DNA from: Prochlorococcus sp. AG-321-E21
Lineage (GTDB): Bacteria; Cyanobacteriota; Cyanobacteriia; PCC-6307; Cyanobiaceae
Length of the DNA stretch: 64,000 nt
NCBI GenBank assembly: GCA_003283415.1
Contig: QBXH01000001.1
Span: forward strand, 1-64,000
Direction: 5' to 3'
Under the pieces are notes generated by a model, which was not told where the DNA came from, did no database searches, and saw only the letters and a list, made by a program, of their open reading frames with translations. Positions 53,152 through 64,000 of the stretch are shown here, in pieces. The position numbers were made by a program, and so were the translations under genes. Each line of letters begins with the position of its first letter. Within the stretch, counting starts at the first letter, position 1.

Positions 53152-53364
53152 AAGGTTTAAATTATTAAAAAAAATTGTAATCTTTAAACTTATTTTATTC
53201 ACAATTAAAATATTATTTCTTTTTTAATTATAAAAATCAGTTTTGTTAGTTATGGAAATAAAATGATCAAGAATTAATTTATCATGAAGAAAAATGATTC
53301 TAAAAAATCTTTTATTTGTAAGTAAGTATGTTTTAAATAAAAAACTTGCCTAGTTTAAATATTT

Positions 53365-53685
53365 TTATTTACTACTATCTTTTTTTATTTGATTAACTAA
53401 TGAGTCTATATCTAATTGATTATATGGGTGGGTTTCGTTTGTTTCTTGAGATTTGGTTAGAATATTCTTCAGCCAATTTTGTTCTATTTTTATGAGATTT
53501 TTCACAATATTGAAAACACCTCCTTTTTTATAAAATTCTTTAACTTTTTTGGCAATTTCGGAGGTTCGGCTTGATTTAATATTTAATTCATTAGCTAGAT
53601 CTTTTTGGGTATATCCATGAGATTTTAACCAATCTTTAATAAAAGAAATAAGTTCTTGTTCTTCTTTCTGAGATATTTTATTCAT
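53365..53685 (-). CDS. Helix-turn-helix protein, hypothetical
   Basis: 'GYTQKDLANELNIKSSRTSEIAKKVKEF' HTH-like; ATGA overlap with upstream YkvA gene. Confidence 0.65.
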   Translation of the reverse strand: MNKISQKEEQELISFIKDWLKSHGYTQKDLANELNIKSSRTSEIAKKVKEFYKKGGVFNIVKNLIKIEQNWLKNILTKSQETNETHPYNQLDIDSLVNQIKKDSSK

Positions 53686-54056
53686 TTAATAAAAGGGAAT
53701 AATTTATTAAGTTTTCTTTCTGCTCTTGCTCTTATTGAAGGAGTCATATACCTACTCCATATACTTAAAACTGCAGTGAGAGCAACAAAGTCATCGCTAT
53801 AACCTACTACAGGCATAAAGTCAGGGAATAGATCAAATGGCATTATTAAATAAGCTAATGCGGCCATTAGGGAAACTCTTACTTGTGCTGGAGTAAAAGG
53901 ATCGATAGCCATTTCTAAAACTTCTAAAGCTGGTTTTGCAATTGTTCTACCAGCCCTTATTAATATTTTTATAATGATATTTTCATCTAATGATGAACTT
54001 TCTAAAACCTCTGCATCGTAAATTTTTTCTTTGTGTTTGTAATAGCTCTCATTCAT
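53682..54056 (-). CDS. YkvA/DUF1232 family protein
   Basis: 'LAYLIMPFDLFPDFMPVVGYSDDFVALTAVL'. Confidence 0.88.
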   Translation of the reverse strand: MNESYYKHKEKIYDAEVLESSSLDENIIIKILIRAGRTIAKPALEVLEMAIDPFTPAQVRVSLMAALAYLIMPFDLFPDFMPVVGYSDDFVALTAVLSIWSRYMTPSIRARAERKLNKLFPFIK

Positions 54057-54079
54057 ACTTTTAATTTAATTAATGACTT

Positions 54080-55003
54080 TTAGGTAACACTATCAACAAG
54101 TCCATTTTGGATTCCTGCTTTCCTAAGCTTTCTCAGGGCTCTTTGTACAACTTGTCTACAATATTCTCTACTACAACTCATATGCCTTGCGACTTCAGCT
54201 AATGTTCTCCATTCATTTGACCCATCCAAACCAAATCTTAGGCTTACAATCTTTCTCTCTTTTTCAGTTAGATTAGCCTTATCTAATAATGTCCAGGCTG
54301 AAGCAGTCCTTTCAGCTAGTTCTGCTAATTCCATTGGCGGAGTTTGATCACTTGGGAGAATATCAACAAGTTCAGAGGGATCCGACTTGGATTTTACGGT
54401 GCCTTGAAGACTAACTGTTATACTTCTCAACTCGCAAGAGAGTAATTCATCAATCTCCTCTTTAGTAATTTTCATCTCACCTGCTAAATCAACACTAGTG
54501 GGAGGAAAACCTTTGAGTTGCATTAGTTTTGATTTTGCGGCCCTTAGTTTAGTAAGCTTTTCATTTATGTTTACTGGAATTCTTATTGTTCTACTTTGCG
54601 TTGAGAGTGCTCTATTTAATCCCTGCCTTATCCACCAGTAAGCATAAGTAGAAAATCTATGTCCTCTTGAAGGATCGTATTTCTCTACAGCTCGCGTAAG
54701 ACCAAGAGTACCTTCTTGAATTAAATCTAACAACTCTAATCCTTTCCCCTGATATCTTTTAGAAAGATTAACCACTAATCTTAAATTTGCTGTAATCATT
54801 TCATTCTTAGCTTTTTCACCTATTTTTATTTTCTTTTTTTCCTCTGTGGAATATTCACAATCAGGTCCTTTCCCACCTGCTGTTTGGCACCTATTAATAA
54901 GTGAAACCATCTCTTGGACTTTTCTTCCCATAGTGAGTTCCTTCTCTGGTGTCAAAAGTTGATGACGACCTATTTCTCCAAGAAAATCGCTTAATGAACT
55001 CAC
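54080..55003 (-). CDS. Sigma-70 family RNA polymerase sigma factor (cyanobacterial group 2 type)
   Basis: 'DLIQEGTLGLTRAVEKYDPSRGHRFSTYAYWWIRQGLNRAL', 'TLAEVARHMSCSREYCRQVVQRALRKLR'. Confidence 0.95.
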   Translation of the reverse strand: MSSLSDFLGEIGRHQLLTPEKELTMGRKVQEMVSLINRCQTAGGKGPDCEYSTEEKKKIKIGEKAKNEMITANLRLVVNLSKRYQGKGLELLDLIQEGTLGLTRAVEKYDPSRGHRFSTYAYWWIRQGLNRALSTQSRTIRIPVNINEKLTKLRAAKSKLMQLKGFPPTSVDLAGEMKITKEEIDELLSCELRSITVSLQGTVKSKSDPSELVDILPSDQTPPMELAELAERTASAWTLLDKANLTEKERKIVSLRFGLDGSNEWRTLAEVARHMSCSREYCRQVVQRALRKLRKAGIQNGLVDSVT

Positions 55004-55064
55004 GATTTATACCTTCTAGTTAATATATTTAACTTATAGTTAATTTCTTAATAAGCTATATATG

Positions 55065-55095
55065 TAATAATTAATTAATATTTAATTAATTATTA
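55065..55095. repeat. Perfect 14-bp inverted repeat upstream of sigma factor gene
   Basis: TAATAATTAATTAA-tat-TTAATTAATTATTA. Confidence 0.6.
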
Positions 55096-55152
55096 TTATT
55101 TATAACTTTTATTTAATTTATTATTTTATAGTTTTTAAATATATAAATTTAT

Positions 55153-55815
55153 TTATTTGTTTTTTCTTCTTGATTCAAGAACAGTTAGTACATCTCTCCA
55201 CTGAACTCCCTTGTGCAGCAAAGCAACTTGAAGATGATAAATTATATCAGCAGCTTCATTTGAAATTGAACTTTTGTCATCATCTTTGCATGCCATAATA
55301 AATTCAGCAGTTTCTTCTCCCATTTTTTTTAAGATAGTATTACTACCTTTTGTTAACAAATGATTGGTATAACTTTTTTCAAGAGGATTAATTGATCTCT
55401 GATTAAGAGTATTAAATAATTCTGAGCAAATATTAGAAAAAGGTTCTGTTTTCTTTTCTTTTTTATTAATTGAACTATTATTTATTTCATTGAAAAAGCA
55501 ACTTTTTTCGCCGGTATGGCATGCACCTGGTCCATTTTGTTCTATTGAGAGAACAAGTGCATCATTGTCGCAATCAAATCTAATTTCTTTAAGAAATTGG
55601 GTACTTCCACTCGTTGCACCTTTTCTCCATATCTCTGATCTAGATCGACTCCAGTAATGGACATTTTTTGTTTTTAGTGTTTTGTTTAAAGATTCTTTAT
55701 TCATCCACGCCAACATAAGAATGGATCCATCCAGGTAATCTTGTGCTACCGCGGGGATTAATCCATTATTATCAAAACGTAGTTCTTCTATCGAAAAATT
55801 TGTTGTATAAGCCAT
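55153..55815 (-). CDS. hisI: Bifunctional phosphoribosyl-AMP cyclohydrolase/phosphoribosyl-ATP pyrophosphatase
   Basis: 'MLAWMNKESL', 'HYWSRSRSEIWRKGATSG', 'GEETAEFIMACKD'. Confidence 0.95.
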   Translation of the reverse strand: MAYTTNFSIEELRFDNNGLIPAVAQDYLDGSILMLAWMNKESLNKTLKTKNVHYWSRSRSEIWRKGATSGSTQFLKEIRFDCDNDALVLSIEQNGPGACHTGEKSCFFNEINNSSINKKEKKTEPFSNICSELFNTLNQRSINPLEKSYTNHLLTKGSNTILKKMGEETAEFIMACKDDDKSSISNEAADIIYHLQVALLHKGVQWRDVLTVLESRRKNK

Positions 55816-55878
55816 TATATTTAATGTGTTAAACCTCTTACTCTTTGTTTTACTAAAAATTATATTAACAGTTTATTA

Positions 55879-56343
55879 ATGGATATTCATTCTTCACAAT
55901 TTTCTTGCAGCAAAAGTTATGAGGATTTTCCCTGTTCTCATAGGCAATGGCGCCATGATGGACATTGTCGATTTGTTCATGGTTATTCAAGAACTTTTAC
56001 CTTTTGGTTCGCTGCTAAGGAATTGGACAAAAATGGTTTTGTCGTTGATTTTTCTGGATTAAAACCTCTTGAAAAAAGGCTTAAAAAACATTTTGATCAT
56101 ACATTTCTTGTAAATAGTGATGACCCTTTATTAAGTTACTGGAGGAAATTACATGACTTAGAAGCTTTAAATTTGAAGATTATGGATAATGTTGGAATGG
56201 AATTTTCTTCTAAAATGATTTGGCAATGGGCTAATGAATACTTAAAGGATAAGGATAAAGGAAGAACATGCTGCTGGAAGGCTGAATCAAAAGAAAATAA
56301 ATCAAATTCTGCGAGTTATGAAAGATTCCCAGAGTGGTTTTAA
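55879..56343 (+). CDS. 6-pyruvoyl tetrahydropterin synthase/QueD family protein
   Basis: 'CRFVHGYSRTFTFWFAAKELDKNGFVVDFSGLKPL', 'LDHTFL'-like. Confidence 0.85.
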   Translation: MDIHSSQFSCSKSYEDFPCSHRQWRHDGHCRFVHGYSRTFTFWFAAKELDKNGFVVDFSGLKPLEKRLKKHFDHTFLVNSDDPLLSYWRKLHDLEALNLKIMDNVGMEFSSKMIWQWANEYLKDKDKGRTCCWKAESKENKSNSASYERFPEWF

Positions 56344-56397
56344 ATTTTATTTTAAAGTTATTATAAAAATTTTTAAAATAATATTTTAATCAAAATA

Positions 56398-58980
56398 TCA
56401 ATCTACAAATAGGTATCCATCCTTAATAAAGATATCAACCTCTTTTTTATTTAAATAATTATTATTGAGAATATTATTTGCAATTTTTGTCTCAATTTCT
56501 TTTTGAATAATCCTTTTTAATGGCCTTGCTCCATAACTATTATCGAAACTATTTTTGACTAAATGATCAATAGCCTCTTCTGTAATTTGTAAGTTTAAGT
56601 CTTTTTTGATCAGCCTATTTTCTAGGTCTTTTAATTGAATTTTAGCAATTTCCTTCAACTCATTTAACTCTAAATTTTGAAAAATTATTATTTCATCTAG
56701 GCGGTTTAAGAATTCTGGTTTTAAGAATTTCTTCAATTCAATATCTACAACATTTTTAATTTCATTTTTATCTTCGTTCCTGATAGATAAATCATTTATT
56801 GATTGACTTCCTAAATTGCTTGTAAGAACAATTATTGAATTTTTAAAACTAATCGTTCTGCCTTGCCCATCAGTAATAATCCCATCATCAAGGACTTGTA
56901 ATAAAATATCCAAAACATCTTTGTGGGCTTTTTCTATTTCATCTAAGAGAATAAGAGAATATGGGTTTTTCCTCACGGCTTCTGTTAATTGCCCTCCGGA
57001 TTCAAAGCCTAGATATCCTGGAGGGGCACCAATAATTTTGCTGACAGAATGCTTCTCCATATATTCAGACATGTCTAGTCTCGTAATCGATGAATTCGAG
57101 TCAAATATTGTTTTAGCTATTACTTTACTTAATTCTGTCTTGCCTACTCCTGTTGGTCCTAAAAATAAGAAACTAGCTATTGGTCTATTTGGGTCATTTA
57201 GTCCTGTCCTTGACCTCTTGATTGAATCTGAGACAGCGGAGATAGCATTACCTTGACCAATAATTTTTTCTTTAAGAATTTGTTCAAGTCTTAAAAGTTT
57301 TTCTTTGTCAGACTGGTTTAAATTATTTACTGGAATAGAAGTCCACTTCGAGACAACTTCAGCTATGTCATCAAAAGTTACCTCTTGCCTTAAAAGATTC
57401 TTTTCTCCATTTTTAAATGAATCAACTAGAAGATCACTTTTAAAATTTAATTTTTTTTGTAAAGAAATTAAGGTTCCAAATTCTAATTCTGCTGCTTTAT
57501 TGAGATCAAAGCTTCTTTTTGCTTGTTCGATTTTTAATTGAGTAGATTCAATTTCTTCTTTTAAATTGCTAATCTCATCAATTTCTTCTTTCTCTTTTTT
57601 CCATTGATTGTTTAATTCAGATTGTCTAATCTTAAGATCTTGAAGCTCATTATTAATTCTTTTAAGCCTTTCTAATGAAAAATTATCTGATTCTCTTTTT
57701 AAAGATAAATTCTCCATTTCTAGTTGTAAAACTTTTCTATCAATTTCATCAATTTCTTCTGGCTTGGAGGTTATTACCATATTTAATCTTGAAGCCGCTT
57801 CATCAATTAGATCGATTGCTTTGTCTGGAAGAAATCTATCATTAATATATCTCTCACTTAAGCTGGCAGCAGCAACCAGAGCATTATCAGAAATTCTTAC
57901 ACTGTGATGAACTTCATATTTTTCTCTGAGTCCTCTAAGTATTGAAATAGTATCATCTACTGAAGGAGCGTTAATTTTTATTTTCTGAAATCTCCTTTCA
58001 AGTGCAGGATCTTTTTCAATATTTTGTTTATGCTCATTAGTTGTCGTAGCACCTATACATCTTAATTCTCCCCTTGCGAGCATTGGTTTCAAAAGATTAC
58101 TGGCATCTAAAGATCCCCCACTTGCCCCTGCTCCAACAACTGTATGGATTTCATCTATAAAAAGAATTATTTTACCTTCAGAACTTTTAACTTTTTTTAA
58201 AACATTTTTAATTCTTTCTTCAAATTCACCTCGGTATTTCGCTCCAGCTATTAATGAACCCATATCAAGTGAGATTAATTGCCTATTATTTAATGAAGAG
58301 GGCACATCTCCATTAACGATTCTCTGAGCTAAACCTTCTACTATTGCAGTTTTCCCTACTCCCGGTTCTCCTATTAGCACTGGATTATTTTTTGTTCTTC
58401 TGCTTAATATTTGGATCGTTCTTCTAATTTCTTCATCCCTACCAATAACAGGGTCAAGGATGCCATCCCTAGCTGATTTTGTGAGGTCAATTCCGAATTT
58501 ATCTAAAGATTCATTTGAGCTTTCAAAATTATTATTGTTTATGGATTCAGATTTCATCTTATTTATAAGTTCTAAAAATTCTGGGATTTCTTTTTTATTT
58601 AAAATTAAATCACTACAGATTTCATCATAAGATAAACCATAAAGTATTTGTTCAGTTGATATAACTAAATCATTAAGCGAAACTCTTAATTCATTTGCTT
58701 TTAAAAAAATTTTTTGTGTGGTTTCACCTATAAATAAAGTTTTTTGCTTTTTCTTCATCTTAGCTTTCGCATTCAATAAAGAGGTTAATTTTATTTTTAT
58801 CTTTTTAATGTCTACATGATTTTCTTTTAATATTTTGGAGGTAAGAATATCTTGTTTTATTAATGAAAGCAATAAATTTTCAGAATCTACATTCTGCTGA
58901 AAGTTATTATACGCAATTTCTTTTGACAAAATAAAAATATTCCAAGCTGAATTAGAGAATTCACTTGGAATATTTTTCAT
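56398..58980 (-). CDS. clpB: Clp ATPase chaperone, ClpB type
   Basis: Two AAA+ modules ('[18 protein letters not shown]', '[15 protein letters not shown]') plus middle coiled coil. Confidence 0.92.
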   Translation of the reverse strand: MKNIPSEFSNSAWNIFILSKEIAYNNFQQNVDSENLLLSLIKQDILTSKILKENHVDIKKIKIKLTSLLNAKAKMKKKQKTLFIGETTQKIFLKANELRVSLNDLVISTEQILYGLSYDEICSDLILNKKEIPEFLELINKMKSESINNNNFESSNESLDKFGIDLTKSARDGILDPVIGRDEEIRRTIQILSRRTKNNPVLIGEPGVGKTAIVEGLAQRIVNGDVPSSLNNRQLISLDMGSLIAGAKYRGEFEERIKNVLKKVKSSEGKIILFIDEIHTVVGAGASGGSLDASNLLKPMLARGELRCIGATTTNEHKQNIEKDPALERRFQKIKINAPSVDDTISILRGLREKYEVHHSVRISDNALVAAASLSERYINDRFLPDKAIDLIDEAASRLNMVITSKPEEIDEIDRKVLQLEMENLSLKRESDNFSLERLKRINNELQDLKIRQSELNNQWKKEKEEIDEISNLKEEIESTQLKIEQAKRSFDLNKAAELEFGTLISLQKKLNFKSDLLVDSFKNGEKNLLRQEVTFDDIAEVVSKWTSIPVNNLNQSDKEKLLRLEQILKEKIIGQGNAISAVSDSIKRSRTGLNDPNRPIASFLFLGPTGVGKTELSKVIAKTIFDSNSSITRLDMSEYMEKHSVSKIIGAPPGYLGFESGGQLTEAVRKNPYSLILLDEIEKAHKDVLDILLQVLDDGIITDGQGRTISFKNSIIVLTSNLGSQSINDLSIRNEDKNEIKNVVDIELKKFLKPEFLNRLDEIIIFQNLELNELKEIAKIQLKDLENRLIKKDLNLQITEEAIDHLVKNSFDNSYGARPLKRIIQKEIETKIANNILNNNYLNKKEVDIFIKDGYLFVD

Positions 58981-59044
58981 TTAGGCAAATTTTATTAAAT
59001 TAATCGCAATGTTTGATCAATAATTTTTAATTAATCAAGGATTT

Positions 59045-59395
59045 TTATTCAACAATTACCTTACCTACCATTCCTGCACCTCTGTGAGGCTCACAGTAGT
59101 AGTCATAAGTTCCAGCTGTGTCAAATGTTTCTTCCCAAGACTCACCAGGAGCGAAGGCTAGATCAGCATGACTCAACTCTTCATGGCCATCAAAAACAGC
59201 ATTGTGAGGAGCTAATTTATTATTGATGAATTTAACGGTATCACCTGCACTGATAGTTACAGAACTCGGTTCGAAAGCTAACATTCCAGCGTCCGTACCA
59301 AGTTTAACTTCGACAGTTTGAGCTGAAACAGAAGAAATTCCAAGGCCCAGAGTTAAAACTATTGCAAAAAAACTTGCAAAAATTGAACGTAACAT
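59045..59395 (-). CDS. petE: Plastocyanin
   Basis: Signal peptide; copper site 'PHNAVFD' and '[20 protein letters not shown]'. Confidence 0.97.
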   Translation of the reverse strand: MLRSIFASFFAIVLTLGLGISSVSAQTVEVKLGTDAGMLAFEPSSVTISAGDTVKFINNKLAPHNAVFDGHEELSHADLAFAPGESWEETFDTAGTYDYYCEPHRGAGMVGKVIVE

Positions 59396-59453
59396 AATTT
59401 AAATTTACTATATATTTATATTACAAGGTTTTTGGAACTAAATCGCGAGAATT

Positions 59454-60437
59454 TTAATTGATATTACAACCTGGTAACTTTGCTAACCTTAAAACATCTT
59501 GGAGTGATTTAGCATGACTTTTTAAATTGAATGTCTCTGGATTCGTTATGGGCACATGATTAAAGTCATATTTTTTAATACTGAAACTATCCCAGGGAGT
59601 TGTTTGTATAGGAAGCACTCTTAATAATATTTTCATTATTTTTTTTGTTAAGGGGATAGAAAAATATCTATTCATTCGGTTTCTCTTCAAAAGAATATTT
59701 ATCGCATCATCAATAGAAATATAATTTTGACCTAATACAAATTTCTTGAACCCTTTGTAATTATCTTTTTTATGATTTTTTATTAGAAATCCACAAATCT
59801 TTGCAATATCATTGGCATGTATAAAGTGAAATTTTGAGTTAAGTTTTAGAAATCTTGCCAACCAAAGCCATTTATTTATTTCTTTCAATCCGCTTGTTAA
59901 ATAGCTTACAGGATACTTACTTCTTTTTTTGAGAGTCCCTCCAAAAACTAATGTAGGGAAAACTGCGAATGTTTTTTCTGCAAATGTACTCTTTTTGAGT
60001 CTCTCAAAGCATTTGTATTTTGTTTGAATATATTCTGTTCCATAAGTTAAAGATTCTCTCATTAGTTCAGTTTTTTCATTAAGTATGCTAGCTGTTGAAA
60101 AATAAATTATTTTCTCTAATTTATTTTTTTCAAACATTGCTAATAACTCTTCAAACGCTTTTATGTTAACTTCATAGGCTCTTTTGGGATCACCCCAAGC
60201 CGTTGCAGTGTGGATAAGAAAATTTATTTGACTAATTTCTTTACTAAATCTATTACATTCTCTGATATCACAGATAAGTAATTTAATCCTTTTATTTTTT
60301 TGTATGGAAAGGGGAAGTTTATTTTTATCTCGTACCATGAGATAAAGCCTAAATCGAGTATTTTTTAAAAACCAATCAATTAAATATTGACCAACACATC
60401 CGTTAGAACCTGTTATTAATAAGTTTTTAATTGCCAA
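59454..60437 (-). CDS. NAD-dependent epimerase/dehydratase family protein
   Basis: 'LLITGSNGCVGQYLIDWFL', extended SDR pattern. Confidence 0.9.
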   Translation of the reverse strand: MAIKNLLITGSNGCVGQYLIDWFLKNTRFRLYLMVRDKNKLPLSIQKNKRIKLLICDIRECNRFSKEISQINFLIHTATAWGDPKRAYEVNIKAFEELLAMFEKNKLEKIIYFSTASILNEKTELMRESLTYGTEYIQTKYKCFERLKKSTFAEKTFAVFPTLVFGGTLKKRSKYPVSYLTSGLKEINKWLWLARFLKLNSKFHFIHANDIAKICGFLIKNHKKDNYKGFKKFVLGQNYISIDDAINILLKRNRMNRYFSIPLTKKIMKILLRVLPIQTTPWDSFSIKKYDFNHVPITNPETFNLKSHAKSLQDVLRLAKLPGCNIN

Positions 60438-60445
60438 AATATAAA

Positions 60446-61486
60446 TTAATAAGTGAGTTTTTTTCCATACTCAAAAAATGTTTGAGCATTTTCTTCTGGT
60501 GTGCCTGGTAAAATTCCATGACCTAAATTAAGAATATATTTTCTCTCTTTTACTTTATTAAAAGTATTATCGATTCTCTCTTTTATTAATTCTTTATTTC
60601 CAAATAATATACCAGGATCTACATTTCCCTGTATTCCAATTCCTTCAGGGATTCTTTTGCATGCTTCCTCAATATCTACAGTCCAGTCTAATGAAATTAT
60701 GTCTACACCAGTTTTAGCCATTCTTTCTAATACTCCAGCACTTCCTGATATGTATAAAATTATCGGAGTATCTGGGAATTCTTCCTTAACGATATCAACA
60801 ACTTTTTTTTGATACGGGCCTGCAAAAATATCGTAGTCTTGAGGACTTAATTGTCCTGCCCACGAGTCGAAAATTTGTACAACTTGAGCACCAGATTTTA
60901 TTTGAAATTTTAAATACTCACCTATCGATTTTGCAAAGTGATCAAGAAGTTTGTGAAGTAAATCAGGCTCTTTAAAAGCCATTGACTTTATTAAAGAATA
61001 ATTTTTACTACTTTTACCTTCAACTACATATGCAGCTAGAGTCCAAGGTGCGCCAACAAAACCAAGAATTGTTGCTTCATTTCTCACATCTTTTTTTAAT
61101 GATGAAAGGACTTCTCCTACAAAACTTAAACTTTCATTAGGAATTAATTCTTTTAAATTTTCTATTTGATGAATATTTCTTATTGGATCCTCTATGATTG
61201 GCCCCTTACTTTCAATTATTTCAAAATTGATCCCCATTCCAGGAAGAGGGGTGAGAATATCTGAAAAAAGAATTACTCCATCTGGCTTAAAAGCCTTAAA
61301 AGGTTGCATTGAAATTTCATAAGAAAGCTCTGGATTCTCAGACCTTTCCCTAAAGCTTGGATAGCGCTCTCTTAAATCTCTATAAATTTTCATATATCTG
61401 CCCGCTTGTCTCATCATCCATACTGGAGGCCTTTCAACTTTTTTACCTAAGGCAGCAGATAGTAAAAGTGGTAAATTCTCACCCAT
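60446..61486 (-). CDS. hemE: Uroporphyrinogen decarboxylase
   Basis: '[13 protein letters not shown]', '[14 protein letters not shown]'. Confidence 0.98.
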   Translation of the reverse strand: MGENLPLLLSAALGKKVERPPVWMMRQAGRYMKIYRDLRERYPSFRERSENPELSYEISMQPFKAFKPDGVILFSDILTPLPGMGINFEIIESKGPIIEDPIRNIHQIENLKELIPNESLSFVGEVLSSLKKDVRNEATILGFVGAPWTLAAYVVEGKSSKNYSLIKSMAFKEPDLLHKLLDHFAKSIGEYLKFQIKSGAQVVQIFDSWAGQLSPQDYDIFAGPYQKKVVDIVKEEFPDTPIILYISGSAGVLERMAKTGVDIISLDWTVDIEEACKRIPEGIGIQGNVDPGILFGNKELIKERIDNTFNKVKERKYILNLGHGILPGTPEENAQTFFEYGKKLTY

Positions 61487-61609
61487 TTTTGGAGCTTAAA
61501 ATGTTTTAAAAAAAATTTGAAAAATCTTTAACTTAAAAATTTTACAACGTAGAGCAGATTAAAATCATTATGTGAAGAATTAAATGAAATTAACTAATTA
61601 AAAATATTA

Positions 61610-63874
61610 TTATTTCTTGGCTTGGTGTTTAAAGATGCTTACACTTAATGGAGGTAAAACAATTTCAAGAGCATTTTCATAATTATGAATATTAAATTTT
61701 GAAGTATCTTTACCTCCCATGTTTCCTTTATTACTTCCTCCATATCTAGATCCATCTGAATTAAAAATTTCTTTATAAAATCCTTCAATAGGAACTCCGA
61801 TTTTATATGATCCATGAAAATTCGGCGTAAAGTTTGCAACAACTACAAGCCATTCATTACTATCATTTTCCCTTCTCATGAAACTTATAACTGAATTAGA
61901 TGTGTCATCGCAATCTATCCATTGGAATCCATAAGGATCAAAGTCATTCTTCCATAAAGAGGGCTCATTTTTATAAAGTTTATTTAAGTCATCAATCAAG
62001 TTCCTAATACCTTTATGAGGTTCAAATTCTAGGAGTTCCCATTGAAGATCGTCCCAAACATTCCATTCTTGTCTCTGACCAAATTCCATTCCCATAAAAA
62101 TTGTTTTTTTACCAGGATGTGTCCACATATAAGTTAATAGAGCTCTTGTATTAGCAAATTTTTTCCAATCATCTCCGGGCATTTTATGTAAAAGATGACT
62201 TTTTCCATGAACAACTTCATCATGGCTAAGGGCAAGCATGAAATTTTCGGTGTAATTATAAGTTATTGAAAAGGTCACACTATTTTGATGGAATTGTCTA
62301 AACCAAGGATCTATTTCAAAGTAATCGAGCATATCATGCATCCACCCCATGTTCCATTTTAAATTGAAACCTAGTCCTCCTACATTTGTGGGCTCGGTAA
62401 CCATTGGCCAAGTTGTGGATTCTTCAGCTATAGATAAAGCTCCAGGGAAATGTTGAAAAAGGACATGGTTTGCTTGCTGGAGAAATTTCACAGCTTCTAA
62501 ATTTTCGTTACCACCATTTTCATTTGGAATCCACTCTCCATTTGGACGTAAATAGTCTCTGTATAACATAGAAGCTACAGCATCTACTCTTATCCCATCA
62601 ATATGGAATTCCTCAAACCAATAAACAAGATTTGCTACTAGAAAATTCCTTACTTCATTTCTACTGTAATTGAATATTAAAGTACCCCATTCTTTGTGCT
62701 CTCCAATGCGAGGATCACCATGCTCATAAAGATGACAGCCATCAAAGAAAGCTAAACCGTGTTTATCTTTTGGGAAATGACCAGGAACCCAGTCGAGAAT
62801 AACACCTATACCTTCTTCATGACATCTATTTATAAATTCTTTGAATTCATTGGGAGTGCCATATCTACTTGTTGGAGCGTACCAACCTGTAACTTGATAT
62901 CCCCAGGAACCATCGAAAGGATGTTCTGAAATAGGCATTAATTCGATATGAGTAAAACCTCTCTCTTTTACATAAGGGATAAGCTTTTCTGTTAACTCTG
63001 GATAAGTTAAAAATCTTGAACCAGGTTTTAAATCTGCCGCAGGAACAGGAGCTCTTTGTAGCCCATTTCTTTCTACATATTTATTTTCTATTGAATCATG
63101 AATCCAACTCCCTAAATGCATTTCATAAACAGAAATGGGTTTATTAATTTGACTAGATGCATCTCTATCTTTTATCCAAGAACTATCTTCCCAATTGAAA
63201 TTATTTAGTTTTGATATTATTGAGCCATTTTGTGGTCTGATTTCATGAAGGAACCCATATGGATCCGCTTTTTCATAAATATGCCCTTCTTGTGTTCTTA
63301 TTTCATATTTATAAGCATCCCCTTCTTTCATCATTGGCATAAACAATTCCCAAATACCACCAAGCCTTTTTTGCATAGGATGATGCCTACCGTCCCAAGA
63401 ATTTATATCTCCAATTATTGAGATTGATTTTGCATTTGGTGCCCAAATACAGAAAATTACACCTTTTTGATCTATATCTTCCAGGATATGTGCCCCCATT
63501 TTCTTCCAAATATGATGGTGATTACCCTCAGCAAAAAGGTGTCTATCGACCTCACCCATCCATTCTTCCTTAAAAGCCCATGGATCTTGCTGTGAATGAG
63601 AAACTCCTCCTCTTGATACGTTTACTTGATAATTATTTTTCGGATCTTCAGGAAGTGTTACTTCAAATAGCCATTTATGATTTGAGGTAGTTGTTTTATA
63701 AGTTTTATCTTTAAAAGTTATGTATACTTCATCTGCCTCTGGCATCCATACTCTTACAATCCATTGCCAATTTAAGAAATGGGGGCCTAAAATATTTAAT
63801 GGATTATCATTGCAACAATTTTCGAGGTTGAAAGCTTCTGATTTAATCCAGTCTGCTTGAATAGTTTCTTTCAT
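61610..63874 (-). CDS. glgB: 1,4-alpha-glucan branching enzyme
   Basis: '[17 protein letters not shown]', '[12 protein letters not shown]', 'SHDEVVHGK'. Confidence 0.98.
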   Translation of the reverse strand: MKETIQADWIKSEAFNLENCCNDNPLNILGPHFLNWQWIVRVWMPEADEVYITFKDKTYKTTTSNHKWLFEVTLPEDPKNNYQVNVSRGGVSHSQQDPWAFKEEWMGEVDRHLFAEGNHHHIWKKMGAHILEDIDQKGVIFCIWAPNAKSISIIGDINSWDGRHHPMQKRLGGIWELFMPMMKEGDAYKYEIRTQEGHIYEKADPYGFLHEIRPQNGSIISKLNNFNWEDSSWIKDRDASSQINKPISVYEMHLGSWIHDSIENKYVERNGLQRAPVPAADLKPGSRFLTYPELTEKLIPYVKERGFTHIELMPISEHPFDGSWGYQVTGWYAPTSRYGTPNEFKEFINRCHEEGIGVILDWVPGHFPKDKHGLAFFDGCHLYEHGDPRIGEHKEWGTLIFNYSRNEVRNFLVANLVYWFEEFHIDGIRVDAVASMLYRDYLRPNGEWIPNENGGNENLEAVKFLQQANHVLFQHFPGALSIAEESTTWPMVTEPTNVGGLGFNLKWNMGWMHDMLDYFEIDPWFRQFHQNSVTFSITYNYTENFMLALSHDEVVHGKSHLLHKMPGDDWKKFANTRALLTYMWTHPGKKTIFMGMEFGQRQEWNVWDDLQWELLEFEPHKGIRNLIDDLNKLYKNEPSLWKNDFDPYGFQWIDCDDTSNSVISFMRRENDSNEWLVVVANFTPNFHGSYKIGVPIEGFYKEIFNSDGSRYGGSNKGNMGGKDTSKFNIHNYENALEIVLPPLSVSIFKHQAKK

Positions 63875-64000
63875 GACTGGTAGCTGTTAAGAAATTAGTT
63901 TATCAAATCATCAACCAATAAAAAATAAATTCAATTAAAAAATGGATTCATTTTCATAAATGTTTTATCAAGTTCAAAACTCAAAGTTATGATCTTGTGA

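Noticed and set aside
53160-53360. Possible small gene in the 200-bp gap before the HTH gene
   Set aside because: Only very short AT-rich ORFs; no start/RBS/coding signal.

Overview
This 64 kb window is AT-rich, gene-dense picocyanobacterial chromosome. Gene content and order match a high-light Prochlorococcus (strain not determined). The alpha-carboxysome operon csoS1-cbbL-cbbS-csoS2-csoSCA-csoS4A-csoS4B plus an acRAF/PCD-like gene lies at 29.8-36.8 kb, with csoS1D nearby. Both protochlorophyllide reductases (por; chlL/B/N) are present, as are the alkane pair AAR/ADO with accA, and many housekeeping genes. The least ordinary part is 49.2-50.8 kb. There the promoter region and 5' half of a tRNA-Leu(UAA) gene are duplicated upstream of the intact tRNA. 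The interval holds a TPR gene and a frameshifted C-terminal remnant of a tyrosine recombinase. The 5'-half tRNA copy runs straight into ~200 nt that folds into several perfect stems, giving a chimeric candidate RNA. Together these look like a decayed tRNA-targeting integrative element. Other observations: terminator-like hairpins in the three front spacers of the carboxysome operon; a dense set of inverted and direct repeats upstream of csoS1; and a 24-codon micro-ORF overlapping the folE start codon. No CRISPR, rRNA or intact mobile element was seen. Nothing was searched against databases; family calls come from reading the translated proteins.
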